Shown here: positions 8,406 through 15,308 of the stretch, in pieces
How the letters are laid out: every line of letters starts with the position of its first letter
How positions within the stretch are numbered: position 1 is the first letter of the stretch
Assembly: GCA_001794055.1 (NCBI GenBank)
Contig: MGJB01000015.1
Span: 180 to 64,179, forward strand
Source: Candidatus Yanofskybacteria bacterium RIFCSPHIGHO2_01_FULL_41_26
GTDB taxonomy: Bacteria; Patescibacteria; Paceibacteria; 2-02-FULL-40-12; GWA2-44-9
Direction: 5' to 3'
DNA length: 64,000 nucleotides
Position numbers and translations under genes: made by a program
Notes under the pieces: model-generated
Seen by the model: only the letters and a program-made list of their open reading frames with translations
What the model was told of the DNA's origin: nothing
Database searches by the model: none

Positions 8406-8807
8406 TTACCGTTTTACAATTCTTGTTTTGATTGCAAGTTTATGCGAGCCAAGCGTTAAAGCTTTTTTAGCCTGATCTTCGGGCAATCCGTCTATTTCAA
8501 AAATTATCTTTCCGGCCTCAACCACCGCCACGAAATGGTCCAAGGTTCCAGCTCCGCCGCCCATACCAAGCTCTCCGCCATGATTAGTACGAGGCTTATC
8601 TGGAAATACGCGCATCCAAATTTTGCCGCCTCTTTGAACAAATCTCGTCATAACACGCCTAGCCGATTCCAGTTGGTTAGCTTTTATCCAACTTGATTCT
8701 TCGGCTTTCAAGCCAAAATTACCAAAACTTAAATACGTGCCTCGGGTTGCTTTGGCTTTTAATCTTCCTTTGTGAACTTTGGGATGTTTTACTCGTGCTG
8801 GTTGCAT
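8406..8807 (-). CDS. rplP: 50S ribosomal protein L16 (uL16)
   Basis: 133 residues from the ATG at 8807 (MQPARVKHPKVHKG); a TTG two codons earlier is less likely. L16 organises the A-site tRNA elbow. The usual loop RMGKGKG is here GMGGGAG, so the Arg matching the hydroxylated R81 of E. coli and both lysines are missing. The rest (KIWMRVFPDKP, KTRIVKR end) is normal. Confidence 0.95.
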   Translation of the reverse strand: MQPARVKHPKVHKGRLKAKATRGTYLSFGNFGLKAEESSWIKANQLESARRVMTRFVQRGGKIWMRVFPDKPRTNHGGELGMGGGAGTLDHFVAVVEAGKIIFEIDGLPEDQAKKALTLGSHKLAIKTRIVKR

Positions 8808-8814
8808 GATCAAA

Positions 8815-8838
8815 ATTTCGAAATATCGATATATCGAA
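8815..8838. repeat. AT-rich palindrome between rpsC and rplP
   Basis: TTTCGAAATATCGATATATCGAAA around 8815-8838, a near-perfect self-complementary sequence in the short spacer between rpsC and rplP. It could form a small hairpin in the mRNA. Confidence 0.6.
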
Positions 8839-8840
8839 AA

Positions 8841-9473
8841 TTAAAATTTTTCTCCTTTATATATCCAAACTTTTACTCCTACTGTTCCGTATGTAGTGTG
8901 AGCAGTAGCTTTCGCATAATCAATATCTGCTCTCAATGTTTGTAGCGGTAAATTTCCTTCTTCTAAATGTTCCGATCGGGCTATTTCGGCTCCATCTAAG
9001 CGTCCGCCGAGTAAAATCTTAGCGCCCTTAACCTGTTTGGAAGCTATAATTTTAGCCAAAGTCTGTTTCATTACCCTTCTGAAAGGAATCCTTTTTTCTA
9101 TCTGGTCAACTATGGATTCGGCCATTATCATGGCGGATGCTTCCGGGTTTTTTACCTCTTGGATCTCAATCCTGATAGAAACTTTGTTTTTAAGAAGTTT
9201 CTGAATGGCATTTTTTAACTCCTCAACTCCGGTGCCTCCCCGCCCTATCAACAATCCTGGTCTGGCGGTAAAAATAATCACATTCAAGGCATCAGTGCCT
9301 CGCTCCAGTTCAACCCTATCTACACTAGTGCTCTTCAATTTTTTATTTAAAAAACCCCTGACAGCAACATCATCTTTCAGATAGGGCACGTATTTGCGTC
9401 CGCCAAACCAATGGGACGCCCAGTCCTTTTGAATTCCCGTCCTGAATGATATCGGTGATATTTTTTGTCCCAT
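8841..9473 (-). CDS. rpsC: 30S ribosomal protein S3 (uS3)
   Basis: 210 residues; part of the mRNA entry channel. KH domain with GLLIGRGGTGVEELK (about residues 75-89) and the C-terminal domain with GRLDGAEIARSEHLEEGNLPLQTLRADIDYA-type conserved sequence. Start ATG abuts the rplV stop. Confidence 0.97.
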   Translation of the reverse strand: MGQKISPISFRTGIQKDWASHWFGGRKYVPYLKDDVAVRGFLNKKLKSTSVDRVELERGTDALNVIIFTARPGLLIGRGGTGVEELKNAIQKLLKNKVSIRIEIQEVKNPEASAMIMAESIVDQIEKRIPFRRVMKQTLAKIIASKQVKGAKILLGGRLDGAEIARSEHLEEGNLPLQTLRADIDYAKATAHTTYGTVGVKVWIYKGEKF

Positions 9474-9474
9474 A

Positions 9475-9981
9475 TTAAATAACCTTTCTTCTAAATAATC
9501 TTTTTCCGAGATTGTTCAGAGTATTACCTTTCTTTCCTAATTCAGTTTCAACTTCTGGTTTCTTTACCCGAGGTTCAACCTCGGAACTTCTTTGAGGTTG
9601 AACCTCCTTATTCTTCTTCTCCGAAGCTTTTCTCTTTAATCCAATAACCCTTTCACCTAAAACAAGGCGGACCCTGCTTGTTTTCTTTTGAATTTCTCCA
9701 GCTCTTCCTTGAGCTTTAGGCATATATCTTTTTAATTTAATTCCTTCATCAACAATAAACGTCTTGATGTAAAGATTGTCTTTAATCATACTAAAGTTAT
9801 TTTCCGCATTAGCAATAGCAGAATTCAATAATTTTATTAGTGGCAAAACCGGTCTCTTCATCAAAAATTCCATCTGATTCAGAACATAAACGACATCCTT
9901 GCCTTTAAGCAAATTGGTAACAGCCCGGACTTTTCTCGGTGATATTCTCAATCCGTTCAATTGTGCCTTAACTTCTGCCAT
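9475..9981 (-). CDS. rplV: 50S ribosomal protein L22 (uL22) with C-terminal tail
   Basis: 168 residues. The L22 fold occupies the first 115 (RISPRKVRAVTNLLKGK; KRYMPKAQGRAGEI in the tunnel hairpin). A lysine- and glutamate-rich tail of about 50 residues follows, ending RLFRRKVI. The family average is about 112 aa. The tail is low complexity and probably lies on the ribosome surface. Confidence 0.95.
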   Translation of the reverse strand: MAEVKAQLNGLRISPRKVRAVTNLLKGKDVVYVLNQMEFLMKRPVLPLIKLLNSAIANAENNFSMIKDNLYIKTFIVDEGIKLKRYMPKAQGRAGEIQKKTSRVRLVLGERVIGLKRKASEKKNKEVQPQRSSEVEPRVKKPEVETELGKKGNTLNNLGKRLFRRKVI

Positions 9982-9990
9982 ATTTGGATA

Positions 9991-10341
9991 TTATTTTGGT
10001 TTAACGGCTTCTGTGGCCGGCGCTTTCGCTGCCTGAGCAGCATCAATTTCTTTCTGCTTCTGGGCGGCCTCTAGCTCTCTCTGCATTCTTCCTCCATGTC
10101 TTACAAATTTTCTAGTCAGAGAAAACTCGCCCAGTTTATGTCCAACCATGTCTTCCGATACAAAAACAGGAACATGAACTCTGCCATTATGGACGCCAAA
10201 AGTAAATCCTATCATTTCCGGAATAATTGTGCAGTCTCTGGCCCATGTTTTAATAATCGTCTTATCGCCCAATCTTAACTTGCTTACCTTTTTCAGTAAT
10301 TTTTCATCTACATATGGCCCTTTTTTAAGACTTCTGCTCAT
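9991..10341 (-). CDS. rpsS: 30S ribosomal protein S19 (uS19)
   Basis: 116 residues from the ATG at 10341, which gives MSRSLKKGPYVDEKLLKKV and follows the rplB stop directly. The frame is open for 49 codons upstream but that part overlaps rplB and does not match S19. The C-terminus has an Ala/Lys/Glu-rich extension of about 25 residues after the usual GHKLGEFSLTRKFVRHGG. Confidence 0.96.
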   Translation of the reverse strand: MSRSLKKGPYVDEKLLKKVSKLRLGDKTIIKTWARDCTIIPEMIGFTFGVHNGRVHVPVFVSEDMVGHKLGEFSLTRKFVRHGGRMQRELEAAQKQKEIDAAQAAKAPATEAVKPK

Positions 10342-10342
10342 A

Positions 10343-11167
10343 TTATTTAATTCTTCTCTTAATAAATTTACTTGATTTTTTATTTTTGTTTCTAGTTTTT
10401 CTTCCACCGGTAATTTTTCCGTATGCAGTCTTTGGTCGCCTCGTTCCTCGGCCCTGTCTGCCTTCTCCGCCCCCATATGGATGATCAACCGGATTCATAG
10501 CCGTACCTCTTACTTTAGGCCTTCTACCAAGCCATCGAGATTTGCCGGCTTTGCCCAAAACTATCGTGTCGTGTTCAGAATTAGAAACCTGACCTATTGA
10601 AGCATAAGAGTCGCCTAAAATCATCCTCGTTTCCGATGAAGGCATTACCAGCTGAACAAAACCCCCTTCGCTTGCCAGAACCATGGCACCAGAACCTGCC
10701 GATCTAACAATCCTTCCGCCCTGTCCGGGAAATAATTCCACGTTATGAACCATAGAACCCTGGGGAATATTCTTTAGTTTCATTCTGTTGCCAGGCCTTA
10801 TCGGTGCCTCAACTGCAGTAATTACCGTATCTCCAACCCTTAATTCCTGTGGAGCCAATATATATCTTTTTTCTCCATCGGCAAAATTAATCCTGGCGAT
10901 TCTTGACGTTCGATTCGGATCGTATTCCAAAGCCGCAACTTTTCCCGGGACATTCAATTTGTCTGTTTGTTTGAAATCTACATCTCTGTACAACCTCTTG
11001 GCGCCTCCGCCTTTTCGAGGACCGGTAACTCTTCCTCTGTTGTTTCTGCCATATGATTTAGTAAATCCCCATTTGTGCGACTTTAAAGGTTCAATCTTGG
11101 TTAATTGGGAAAAATCATATCCTTTCATTCCTCTTCTGGAAGGTGTTGTTGGTTTATATATTTTCAT
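10343..11167 (-). CDS. rplB: 50S ribosomal protein L2 (uL2)
   Basis: 274 residues, needed for subunit joining and peptidyl transfer. Family landmarks: GRNNRGRVTGPRKGGGAKRLYR near residue 41 and the C-terminal MNPVDHPYGGGEGR. The second His of the usual DHPHGGGEG is Tyr here. Leading member of the rplB-rpsS-rplV-rpsC-rplP run. Confidence 0.97.
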   Translation of the reverse strand: MKIYKPTTPSRRGMKGYDFSQLTKIEPLKSHKWGFTKSYGRNNRGRVTGPRKGGGAKRLYRDVDFKQTDKLNVPGKVAALEYDPNRTSRIARINFADGEKRYILAPQELRVGDTVITAVEAPIRPGNRMKLKNIPQGSMVHNVELFPGQGGRIVRSAGSGAMVLASEGGFVQLVMPSSETRMILGDSYASIGQVSNSEHDTIVLGKAGKSRWLGRRPKVRGTAMNPVDHPYGGGEGRQGRGTRRPKTAYGKITGGRKTRNKNKKSSKFIKRRIK

Positions 11168-11171
11168 GATT

Positions 11172-11606
11172 TTATGGTTTCGCCTGTTCTATTGTCTGGC
11201 CTTTTTCTAAGCCTACGATTGCTTTTTTAAATTCCGATCTGAATCCGGGATGACGACCAAGGTCTCTTCTTTTTCTAGGCATATTTAAAACTTTAACGCC
11301 CTTAACTTTAACATTAAATAGTTTCTCAACTTGTTTTCTTATCTGGCTCTTGTTAGAATTTCTGAAAACCTTAAAAACATATTGATTAAACCCATTCAAC
11401 AAAGAAGCTTTTTCGCTAACATAAAAATTCTTTAAAACCCTGTAAGCTTCAGCATTTCCCATAACCGGCAAAACGGGCACTGACTCCTTAATTTCTTCTT
11501 TAATAACAACCTCTTCTTTTTTTGCAGGTTTTGTTTTTTTGGCTTGATTTTCCTGCTCTCGACTAGGCTCGCTTTTGGCGGCTTTTTTGAAAGGATTTAA
11601 TAACAT
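11172..11606 (-). CDS. rplW: 50S ribosomal protein L23 (uL23) with charged N-terminal extension
   Basis: 144 residues. The L23 domain starts near residue 52 (AYRVLKNFYVSEKA) and ends with the RRDLGRHPGFRSEFKKAIVGL segment. The first 50 residues are a low-complexity Lys/Glu/Pro extension. L23 is the docking site for SRP and trigger factor at the exit tunnel. ATG abuts the rplD stop. Confidence 0.94.
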   Translation of the reverse strand: MLLNPFKKAAKSEPSREQENQAKKTKPAKKEEVVIKEEIKESVPVLPVMGNAEAYRVLKNFYVSEKASLLNGFNQYVFKVFRNSNKSQIRKQVEKLFNVKVKGVKVLNMPRKRRDLGRHPGFRSEFKKAIVGLEKGQTIEQAKP

Positions 11607-11607
11607 A

Positions 11608-12267
11608 TTATTTATTGAATGTTTTATTCAAAGAATCTAAAGAATCTTTAACTAAAACTAGGTATTTATAGGAAAGAATTTCCAAAGGATTCAAATTTCT
11701 GGCTTCTACGGCTGAAAAGTTGGGTAAGTTTTTTGACGATCTTTTTATCTTATCTTCCATTGACGGAACTACAAGCAATACAGTCGATTTTTTACCTGTC
11801 TGACCGGCAGGCAGGCCCATAAGACTTGAAAAATTTTTAAATATTCCTGCCATTTCTTTTGTCTTTGCATTTTCCAAACTGACATTGTCCAAGACAAAGA
11901 GTTGGTTGTCTCTGGCTTTTGAAGACAAAGTCATAAACAATGCCTTTCGCGCCATCTTTTTGTTAATTTTTTTCTTAAAATTTCTTTCTTTGGTCGGCCC
12001 AAAAGTTGCTCCTCCACCTTTCCATATCGGTGAACGAATGGAAGCATGTCTAGCTCGGCCGGTACCTTTTTGTTTCCAGGGCTTTTTACCTCCACCCCTA
12101 ACCTCACCTCGGCCCTTAGCATGAGCAATAACCTGTCTCTTGTTGGACATTTGAGACGTTACAATCTGATGGACTAAGTCTTTGTTCATTTCTAAATTAA
12201 AAATCCTATCAGGCAAGTCAACCTTTCCAATGTTTTCAGCTTTTTGGTTGTATAAGATTGCTTCCAT
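11608..12267 (-). CDS. rplD: 50S ribosomal protein L4 (uL4)
   Basis: 219 residues. Contains the tunnel loop with RGGGKKPWKQKGTGRARHASIRSP-type conserved sequence. Residues around GLPAGQTGKKS are coded by a palindromic repeat (11795-11815) that appears to be an in-frame insertion in the C-terminal half. L4 can act as a feedback repressor of the S10 operon in some bacteria; nothing here shows that directly. Confidence 0.95.
   Translation of the reverse strand: MEAILYNQKAENIGKVDLPDRIFNLEMNKDLVHQIVTSQMSNKRQVIAHAKGRGEVRGGGKKPWKQKGTGRARHASIRSPIWKGGGATFGPTKERNFKKKINKKMARKALFMTLSSKARDNQLFVLDNVSLENAKTKEMAGIFKNFSSLMGLPAGQTGKKSTVLLVVPSMEDKIKRSSKNLPNFSAVEARNLNPLEILSYKYLVLVKDSLDSLNKTFNK
11795..11815. repeat. 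Palindromic repeat inside rplD
   Basis: CCTGTCTGACCGGCAGGCAG plus one G is nearly self-complementary and codes, on the minus strand, for PAGQTG-like residues in L4. Related palindromes of the CCGGCAG type occur at 29572-29588 in a gene-free stretch. It looks like a small mobile palindrome tolerated in a surface region. Confidence 0.65.
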
Positions 12268-12269
12268 TT

Positions 12270-12902
12270 TTATTGTGATTGAATTATTAATAATTGTCCT
12301 CTGTTTCCGGGAACCGCACCCTTAACCGCAAGCAATCCGTTTTTAGCATCAACTCTCACGATTTGTAATCCTCTTGTTGTTACTTTATCAGAACCCATTC
12401 GTCCGGCCATTCTCATTCCTTTCAATGTATGCTGGGGGAATCTTTGGCCGATTGATCCTCCGTGTCTTGCAACATGATGATGTCCGTGACTGTGAGGCAT
12501 ACCTGAAAAACCATGTCTTTTCATAACCCCCTGAAAACCTTTTCCTTTTGACATGCCCGTAATTTTAACTTTGTCTCCGATAGCAAAAATAGAAACATCA
12601 AGCTTGTCTCCCACCTTCGCTGAAACAGCTTCGGCGGGCAATCCAACTTTTCCGCCAATTCTGAATTCTTTCAGATGCTGGAAATTGCCGAGATTTCTAA
12701 AGTGTCCTCTTTGGGGTTTATTTATATTTTTAATTTTCTTGGTTCCCGTTCCCACTTGAACCGCTTCGTAGCCGTCTTTATCTTTAGTTCTAACTTGAGT
12801 CACAACATTCGATTCAATTTCCACAACTGTAACCGGGACGACTTTTCCGTCTTCCTCAAAAACCTGCGTCATTCCCAATTTTTTACCTAATATGAATTTC
12901 AT
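12270..12902 (-). CDS. rplC: 50S ribosomal protein L3 (uL3)
   Basis: 210 residues; L3 reaches the peptidyl transferase centre. MKFILGKKLGMTQVF at the start; KGKGFQGVMKRHGFSG and KGMRMAGRMG in the central loop. The S10-operon order expects rpsJ right upstream, but about 2.0 kb of small genes and repeats separates them here. Confidence 0.96.
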   Translation of the reverse strand: MKFILGKKLGMTQVFEEDGKVVPVTVVEIESNVVTQVRTKDKDGYEAVQVGTGTKKIKNINKPQRGHFRNLGNFQHLKEFRIGGKVGLPAEAVSAKVGDKLDVSIFAIGDKVKITGMSKGKGFQGVMKRHGFSGMPHSHGHHHVARHGGSIGQRFPQHTLKGMRMAGRMGSDKVTTRGLQIVRVDAKNGLLAVKGAVPGNRGQLLIIQSQ

Positions 12903-12925
12903 GATTGGTTAGCAAAGCGTTTGTC

Positions 12926-13066
12926 ATTGAAAACATATCAGTCCTTAGACACGTAGAATTTCCCAGCGAGAAATTCTACTCGGCTTCGGCTCGCTCATCC
13001 CTCACTGCGTTCGGGATACCTTGCCCGCTCGCCTGCAGATGGTCTATAGACTGACATGTTTTCAAT
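12926..13066. repeat. Modular palindromic element, copy 1
   Basis: Arms ATTGAAAACATATCAGTC (12926-12943) and GACTGACATGTTTTCAAT (13049-13066). Inside are an inner hairpin with arms GTAGAATTTC / GAAATTCTAC and a core that reads, on the minus strand, CTGCAGGCGAGCGGGCAAGG and then CGAGCCGAAGCCGAG. The same core occurs at 18155-18281 and 38053-38186 with different arms. Fills most of the gap upstream of rplC. Confidence 0.85.
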
Positions 13067-13208
13067 TCCATAAATTTCCAACAATAAAACCCAGATTTAG
13101 CTGGGGCTCATGTGTCCTGCTAAATTTATTTAACTTATTCGATTGTGATTTTTCTTAAAACCACTTATTTCAATTAAGGTTTTAACACGGCAAGTGAATT
13201 TTTACAAA

Positions 13209-13240
13209 CCGGTCCCTTCGACAAGCTCAGGGTTAACCGG
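13209..13240. repeat. CCCTTCGACAAGCTCAGGG hairpin
   Basis: Short palindrome with outer CCGGT/ACCGG arms. The same sequence type, CCCCTGAGTTTGTCGAAGGGG, forms the loop part of the hairpin after pth at 41214-41257. The remainder of this spacer (12903-13352) holds only palindromic sequence; no gene is seen. Confidence 0.7.
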
Positions 13241-13259
13241 ATAAATTCTACTGTCTATA

Positions 13260-13310
13260 TTACCACCGCTTTTAGCGGGGCCCCGCCCAAGGCGGTGGCT
13301 ACCTTATTCC
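13260..13310. repeat. ACCACCGC palindrome, copy 1
   Basis: Contains CCACCGC / GCGGTGG arms around GCGGGGCCCCGC. A near-identical copy is at 13880-13930. It lies just downstream (in transcription) of the small gene at 13353-13556. Confidence 0.8.
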
Positions 13311-13352
13311 TCTCCACTGTTTCCAATGAAGAGAGTAAAGAAATAATTTTGA

Positions 13353-13556
13353 TTAAAGTACTTCCAGGAAACTCCTTGCTTCTTTTAAAATCGCTTGTGC
13401 TTTTTTTAACTTTTCTATTCCGCCTTCTTGAATTGGCTCCGTTCCCTTTGTAGCTCTTTGCAACGATTGCTCAACAACTTTAACATCTTCTCTTATCTGA
13501 GCGACTATGTTTTCTCCTAAATATTCTTCTCTTTCAATTTTTGGTTCTTGTTCCAT
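13353..13556 (-). CDS. Small helical protein in the rplC-rpsJ insertion
   Basis: 67 residues, strongly charged and predicted helical (IREDVKVVEQSLQRATKG, IEKLKKAQAILKEARSFL). No signal peptide or known domain. One of five small genes between rplC and rpsJ, each followed by a palindrome or an rpsJ scrap. Function unknown. Confidence 0.6.
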   Translation of the reverse strand: MEQEPKIEREEYLGENIVAQIREDVKVVEQSLQRATKGTEPIQEGGIEKLKKAQAILKEARSFLEVL

Positions 13557-13632
13557 AGTTTTTTATTTAATGTATTAACACTTTATTTCTTTCCACCTAA
13601 ATAATAAAAAGAAAGCAATAATGTTCTAATCC

Positions 13633-13866
13633 TTACAAATTTTTGGTTAATTCTTCAATCTTTTTAAGTCTGTTAACCATATGAGCTTTTATCTCTCTTA
13701 CCTCCTCGGAATCCACATCTTTTCCCTCTTTAAGTGTTGCAATTAATAAATCGCTATCTTTCCCAAAACTGGCCACTTCCTGATCTATAATCCCCCTGCT
13801 TGTTTCACAATTTCTGATTTGCTCTTGTTTATCTGATATTAAATCTTTTTTCTTTTCTCTGTTCAT
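13633..13866 (-). CDS. Small helical protein in the rplC-rpsJ insertion
   Basis: 77 residues, Lys/Glu-rich, probably all helix (KKDLISDKQEQIRNCETSRG; VREIKAHMVNRLKKIEELTK). No recognised family. Same strand and setting as its neighbours; start ATG near a palindrome copy at 13880-13930. Confidence 0.55.
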   Translation of the reverse strand: MNREKKKDLISDKQEQIRNCETSRGIIDQEVASFGKDSDLLIATLKEGKDVDSEEVREIKAHMVNRLKKIEELTKNL

Positions 13867-13879
13867 GTTCTCTGTTCAT

Positions 13880-13930
13880 ATTACCACCGTTTTTAACGGG
13901 GCCCCGCCAAAGGCGGTGGCTACCTTATTC
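13880..13930. repeat. ACCACCGC palindrome, copy 2
   Basis: TTACCACCGTTTTTAACGGG and following GCCCCGCCAAAGGCGGTGG: same element as 13260-13310 with a few base changes. It is joined directly to a second repeat type (13922-13979). Confidence 0.8.
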
Positions 13931-13979
13931 TCTCGTCCTAGTGAGTTCTATCGAACTAAGGCGAGAAGTAAGGGGGTAA
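13922..13979. repeat. ACCTTATTCTCTCG palindrome, copy 1
   Basis: 58-bp sequence essentially identical to 14597-14655. Arms TTCTCTCG / CGAGAAG and AGTTC / GAACT. It follows the stop codon of the 13981-14274 gene. Confidence 0.85.
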
Positions 13980-13980
13980 G

Positions 13981-14274
13981 TTATTTTTCTGTCTGTGTAA
14001 GTTTGGCTACCTCTCTAAGAGATTCGTTTGCAGAATATACCTGATCATTATCTATTATTTTAGCAACTTCTTTTAAGATGACACCACTAAACTTTATAGC
14101 TCCCACATCCTCTTTTTTTATTCCCGATACTGCCTGGGATAGTTCCTTTAATTCCTTAACCCTTGCCTCAAGTTTGGCTATTGATTCGGCTATTGCCTCG
14201 TTACCCTCTTTAAACTCTCTGGCATCTTTTTGTTCAACCGATTCTTGTACTATTGTTGGATTTTCTATACTCAT
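13981..14274 (-). CDS. MSIENPT-family small helical protein, paralog A
   Basis: 97 residues starting MSIENPTIVQES, followed by a coiled-coil-like region (ESIAKLEARVKELKELSQAV). Shares the first seven residues and its upstream sequence with the gene at 14656-14910, so the two arose by duplication of a unit that also contained the end of rpsJ. Function unknown. Confidence 0.65.
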   Translation of the reverse strand: MSIENPTIVQESVEQKDAREFKEGNEAIAESIAKLEARVKELKELSQAVSGIKKEDVGAIKFSGVILKEVAKIIDNDQVYSANESLREVAKLTQTEK

Positions 14275-14286
14275 GTTTTTATATAA

Positions 14287-14352
14287 TTTACATTTTTAAC
14301 TCTATATCGACCCCTGATGGCAGATTCAAGTTCATAAGAGCATCAATTATTT
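14287..14352 (-). pseudogene. Duplicated 3' end of rpsJ (22 codons)
   Basis: The minus strand codes KIIDALMNLNLPSGVDIELKM and a stop, identical in protein to the last 21 residues of the intact S10 gene at 14931. The DNA differs at over ten positions, all silent. It is fused directly after the stop of the 14347-14556 gene. The silent-only divergence means the source copy was a working rpsJ before truncation. Confidence 0.9.
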
Positions 14353-14556
14353 TGACGCTATATTTAACGCGTCCCAAACTTTCTTCATTTGGACTTTAAG
14401 CTGGTCAACTTCCGCGCGAACATCAAGCTTTTTCTCAACTTCGTCAAATCGTCTGGAAACCATGCCTGCTAAATTAGCAACCTCATCTTTAAGGTCTTCT
14501 TTAGTGGCCAATTTGCCTAATTGTTTGTCAAAATATTCTTTGGTAAGGTCTGACAT
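14347..14556 (-). CDS. Small coiled-coil protein in the rplC-rpsJ insertion
   Basis: 69 residues. LTKEYFDKQLGKLATKEDLK then VSRRFDEVEKKLDVRAEVDQ form heptad-like repeats. Short coiled-coil proteins of this type are common in CPR genomes; no function is assigned. Its stop codon lies in the junction with the rpsJ 3' scrap. Confidence 0.65.
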   Translation of the reverse strand: MSDLTKEYFDKQLGKLATKEDLKDEVANLAGMVSRRFDEVEKKLDVRAEVDQLKVQMKKVWDALNIASK

Positions 14557-14596
14557 GGTGGTTAAATATTATCTTGTTTAAACTGTTTTGTCTATC

Positions 14597-14655
14597 ACCT
14601 TATTCTCTCGTCCTAGTGAGTTCTATCGAACTAAGGCGAGAAGTAAGGGGGTAAT
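14597..14655. repeat. ACCTTATTCTCTCG palindrome, copy 2
   Basis: Same 58-bp element as 13922-13979, located right at the 3' end of the 14656-14910 gene. Confidence 0.85.
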
Positions 14656-14910
14656 TTATTTTTCAACAACTTCACCCAATAAATTCGATGACTCTTCTAT
14701 TAAATTTGCTGCTTGGCTCATACTATCGTTAATGCGCCCCAACTTAACAAGATCCTGTTCTGATAAATTTTCAAAATCACCCTTATCAAAGATTTCTTTT
14801 AGGCGACTTAAGCAGGCCCTATTGCGATCAATTCTCAAAACCATGTCTCCTCTAAGCCTTTCACTCAAGTTAGTTTCTACTATTTTTTGTGTTGGATTTT
14901 CTATGCTCAT
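14656..14910 (-). CDS. MSIENPT-family small helical protein, paralog B
   Basis: 84 residues, MSIENPTQKIVETNLSERL then a helical region (NRACLSRLKEIFDKG; INDSMSQAANLIEESSNLLG). It starts 21 nt after rpsJ, so it is probably cotranscribed with S10. Paralog of 13981-14274 by its start and 5' flank; the rest has diverged. Confidence 0.65.
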   Translation of the reverse strand: MSIENPTQKIVETNLSERLRGDMVLRIDRNRACLSRLKEIFDKGDFENLSEQDLVKLGRINDSMSQAANLIEESSNLLGEVVEK

Positions 14911-14930
14911 ATTTTTATTTTCTATTAAAT

Positions 14931-15257
14931 TTACATTTTTAATTCTATATCCACACCTGATGGTAAATTTAGATTCATCAATGCGTCTATAATCTTCGGT
15001 GTCGGTGAATCTATATCTATGATTCTCTTGTGGGTACGCATTTCAAACTGCTCTCTAGAATTCTTGTCAATGAATGCCGACCGATTTACTGTATACTTGG
15101 CAATCTCTGTCGGCAATGGCACAGGTCCAATCGGATGTCCGCCATATCTTTCAATGGTTTCAACAATCTGGGCAGCGGACTTGTCTATGATCTTATTGTC
15201 ATAAGCCCGGAGCTTAATCCGTATTCTCTGTTTTATTTCTGTCGTTTTTTTAGCCAT
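14931..15257 (-). CDS. rpsJ: 30S ribosomal protein S10 (uS10)
   Basis: 108 residues from the ATG at 15257 (MAKKTTEIKQRIRIKLRAYDNKIID). Also acts with NusB in antitermination in other bacteria. GPVPLPTEIAKYTVNRS and the C-terminal LNLPSGVDIELKM are typical. An open frame extends six codons upstream but lacks family support. Normally first gene of the S10 operon next to rplC; here separated from it. Confidence 0.96.
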   Translation of the reverse strand: MAKKTTEIKQRIRIKLRAYDNKIIDKSAAQIVETIERYGGHPIGPVPLPTEIAKYTVNRSAFIDKNSREQFEMRTHKRIIDIDSPTPKIIDALMNLNLPSGVDIELKM

Positions 15258-15278
15258 TTTACTTGAAAAGAACATTTT

Positions 15279-15306
15279 GAAGCCCCGACTACCTGTCGGG
15301 GCTTCA
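15279..15306. terminator. GC-rich hairpin between tuf and rpsJ
   Basis: GAAGCCCCGAC / GTCGGGGCTTC with a 4-nt loop. The T-rich side is on the plus strand, while the genes here run on the minus strand with only a weak T tract, so it may act as an attenuator or processing site rather than a full stop. Confidence 0.6.
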
Positions 15307-15308
15307 GT

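Noticed and set aside
10342..10488. 49-residue N-terminal extension of S19
   Set aside because: It overlaps rplB in another frame, has no S19 similarity, and a perfect family start is at 10341.
14931..15306. Hairpin after tuf as a strong terminator
   Set aside because: The T-rich side is on the plus strand, opposite to transcription, so full termination of tuf is not supported.
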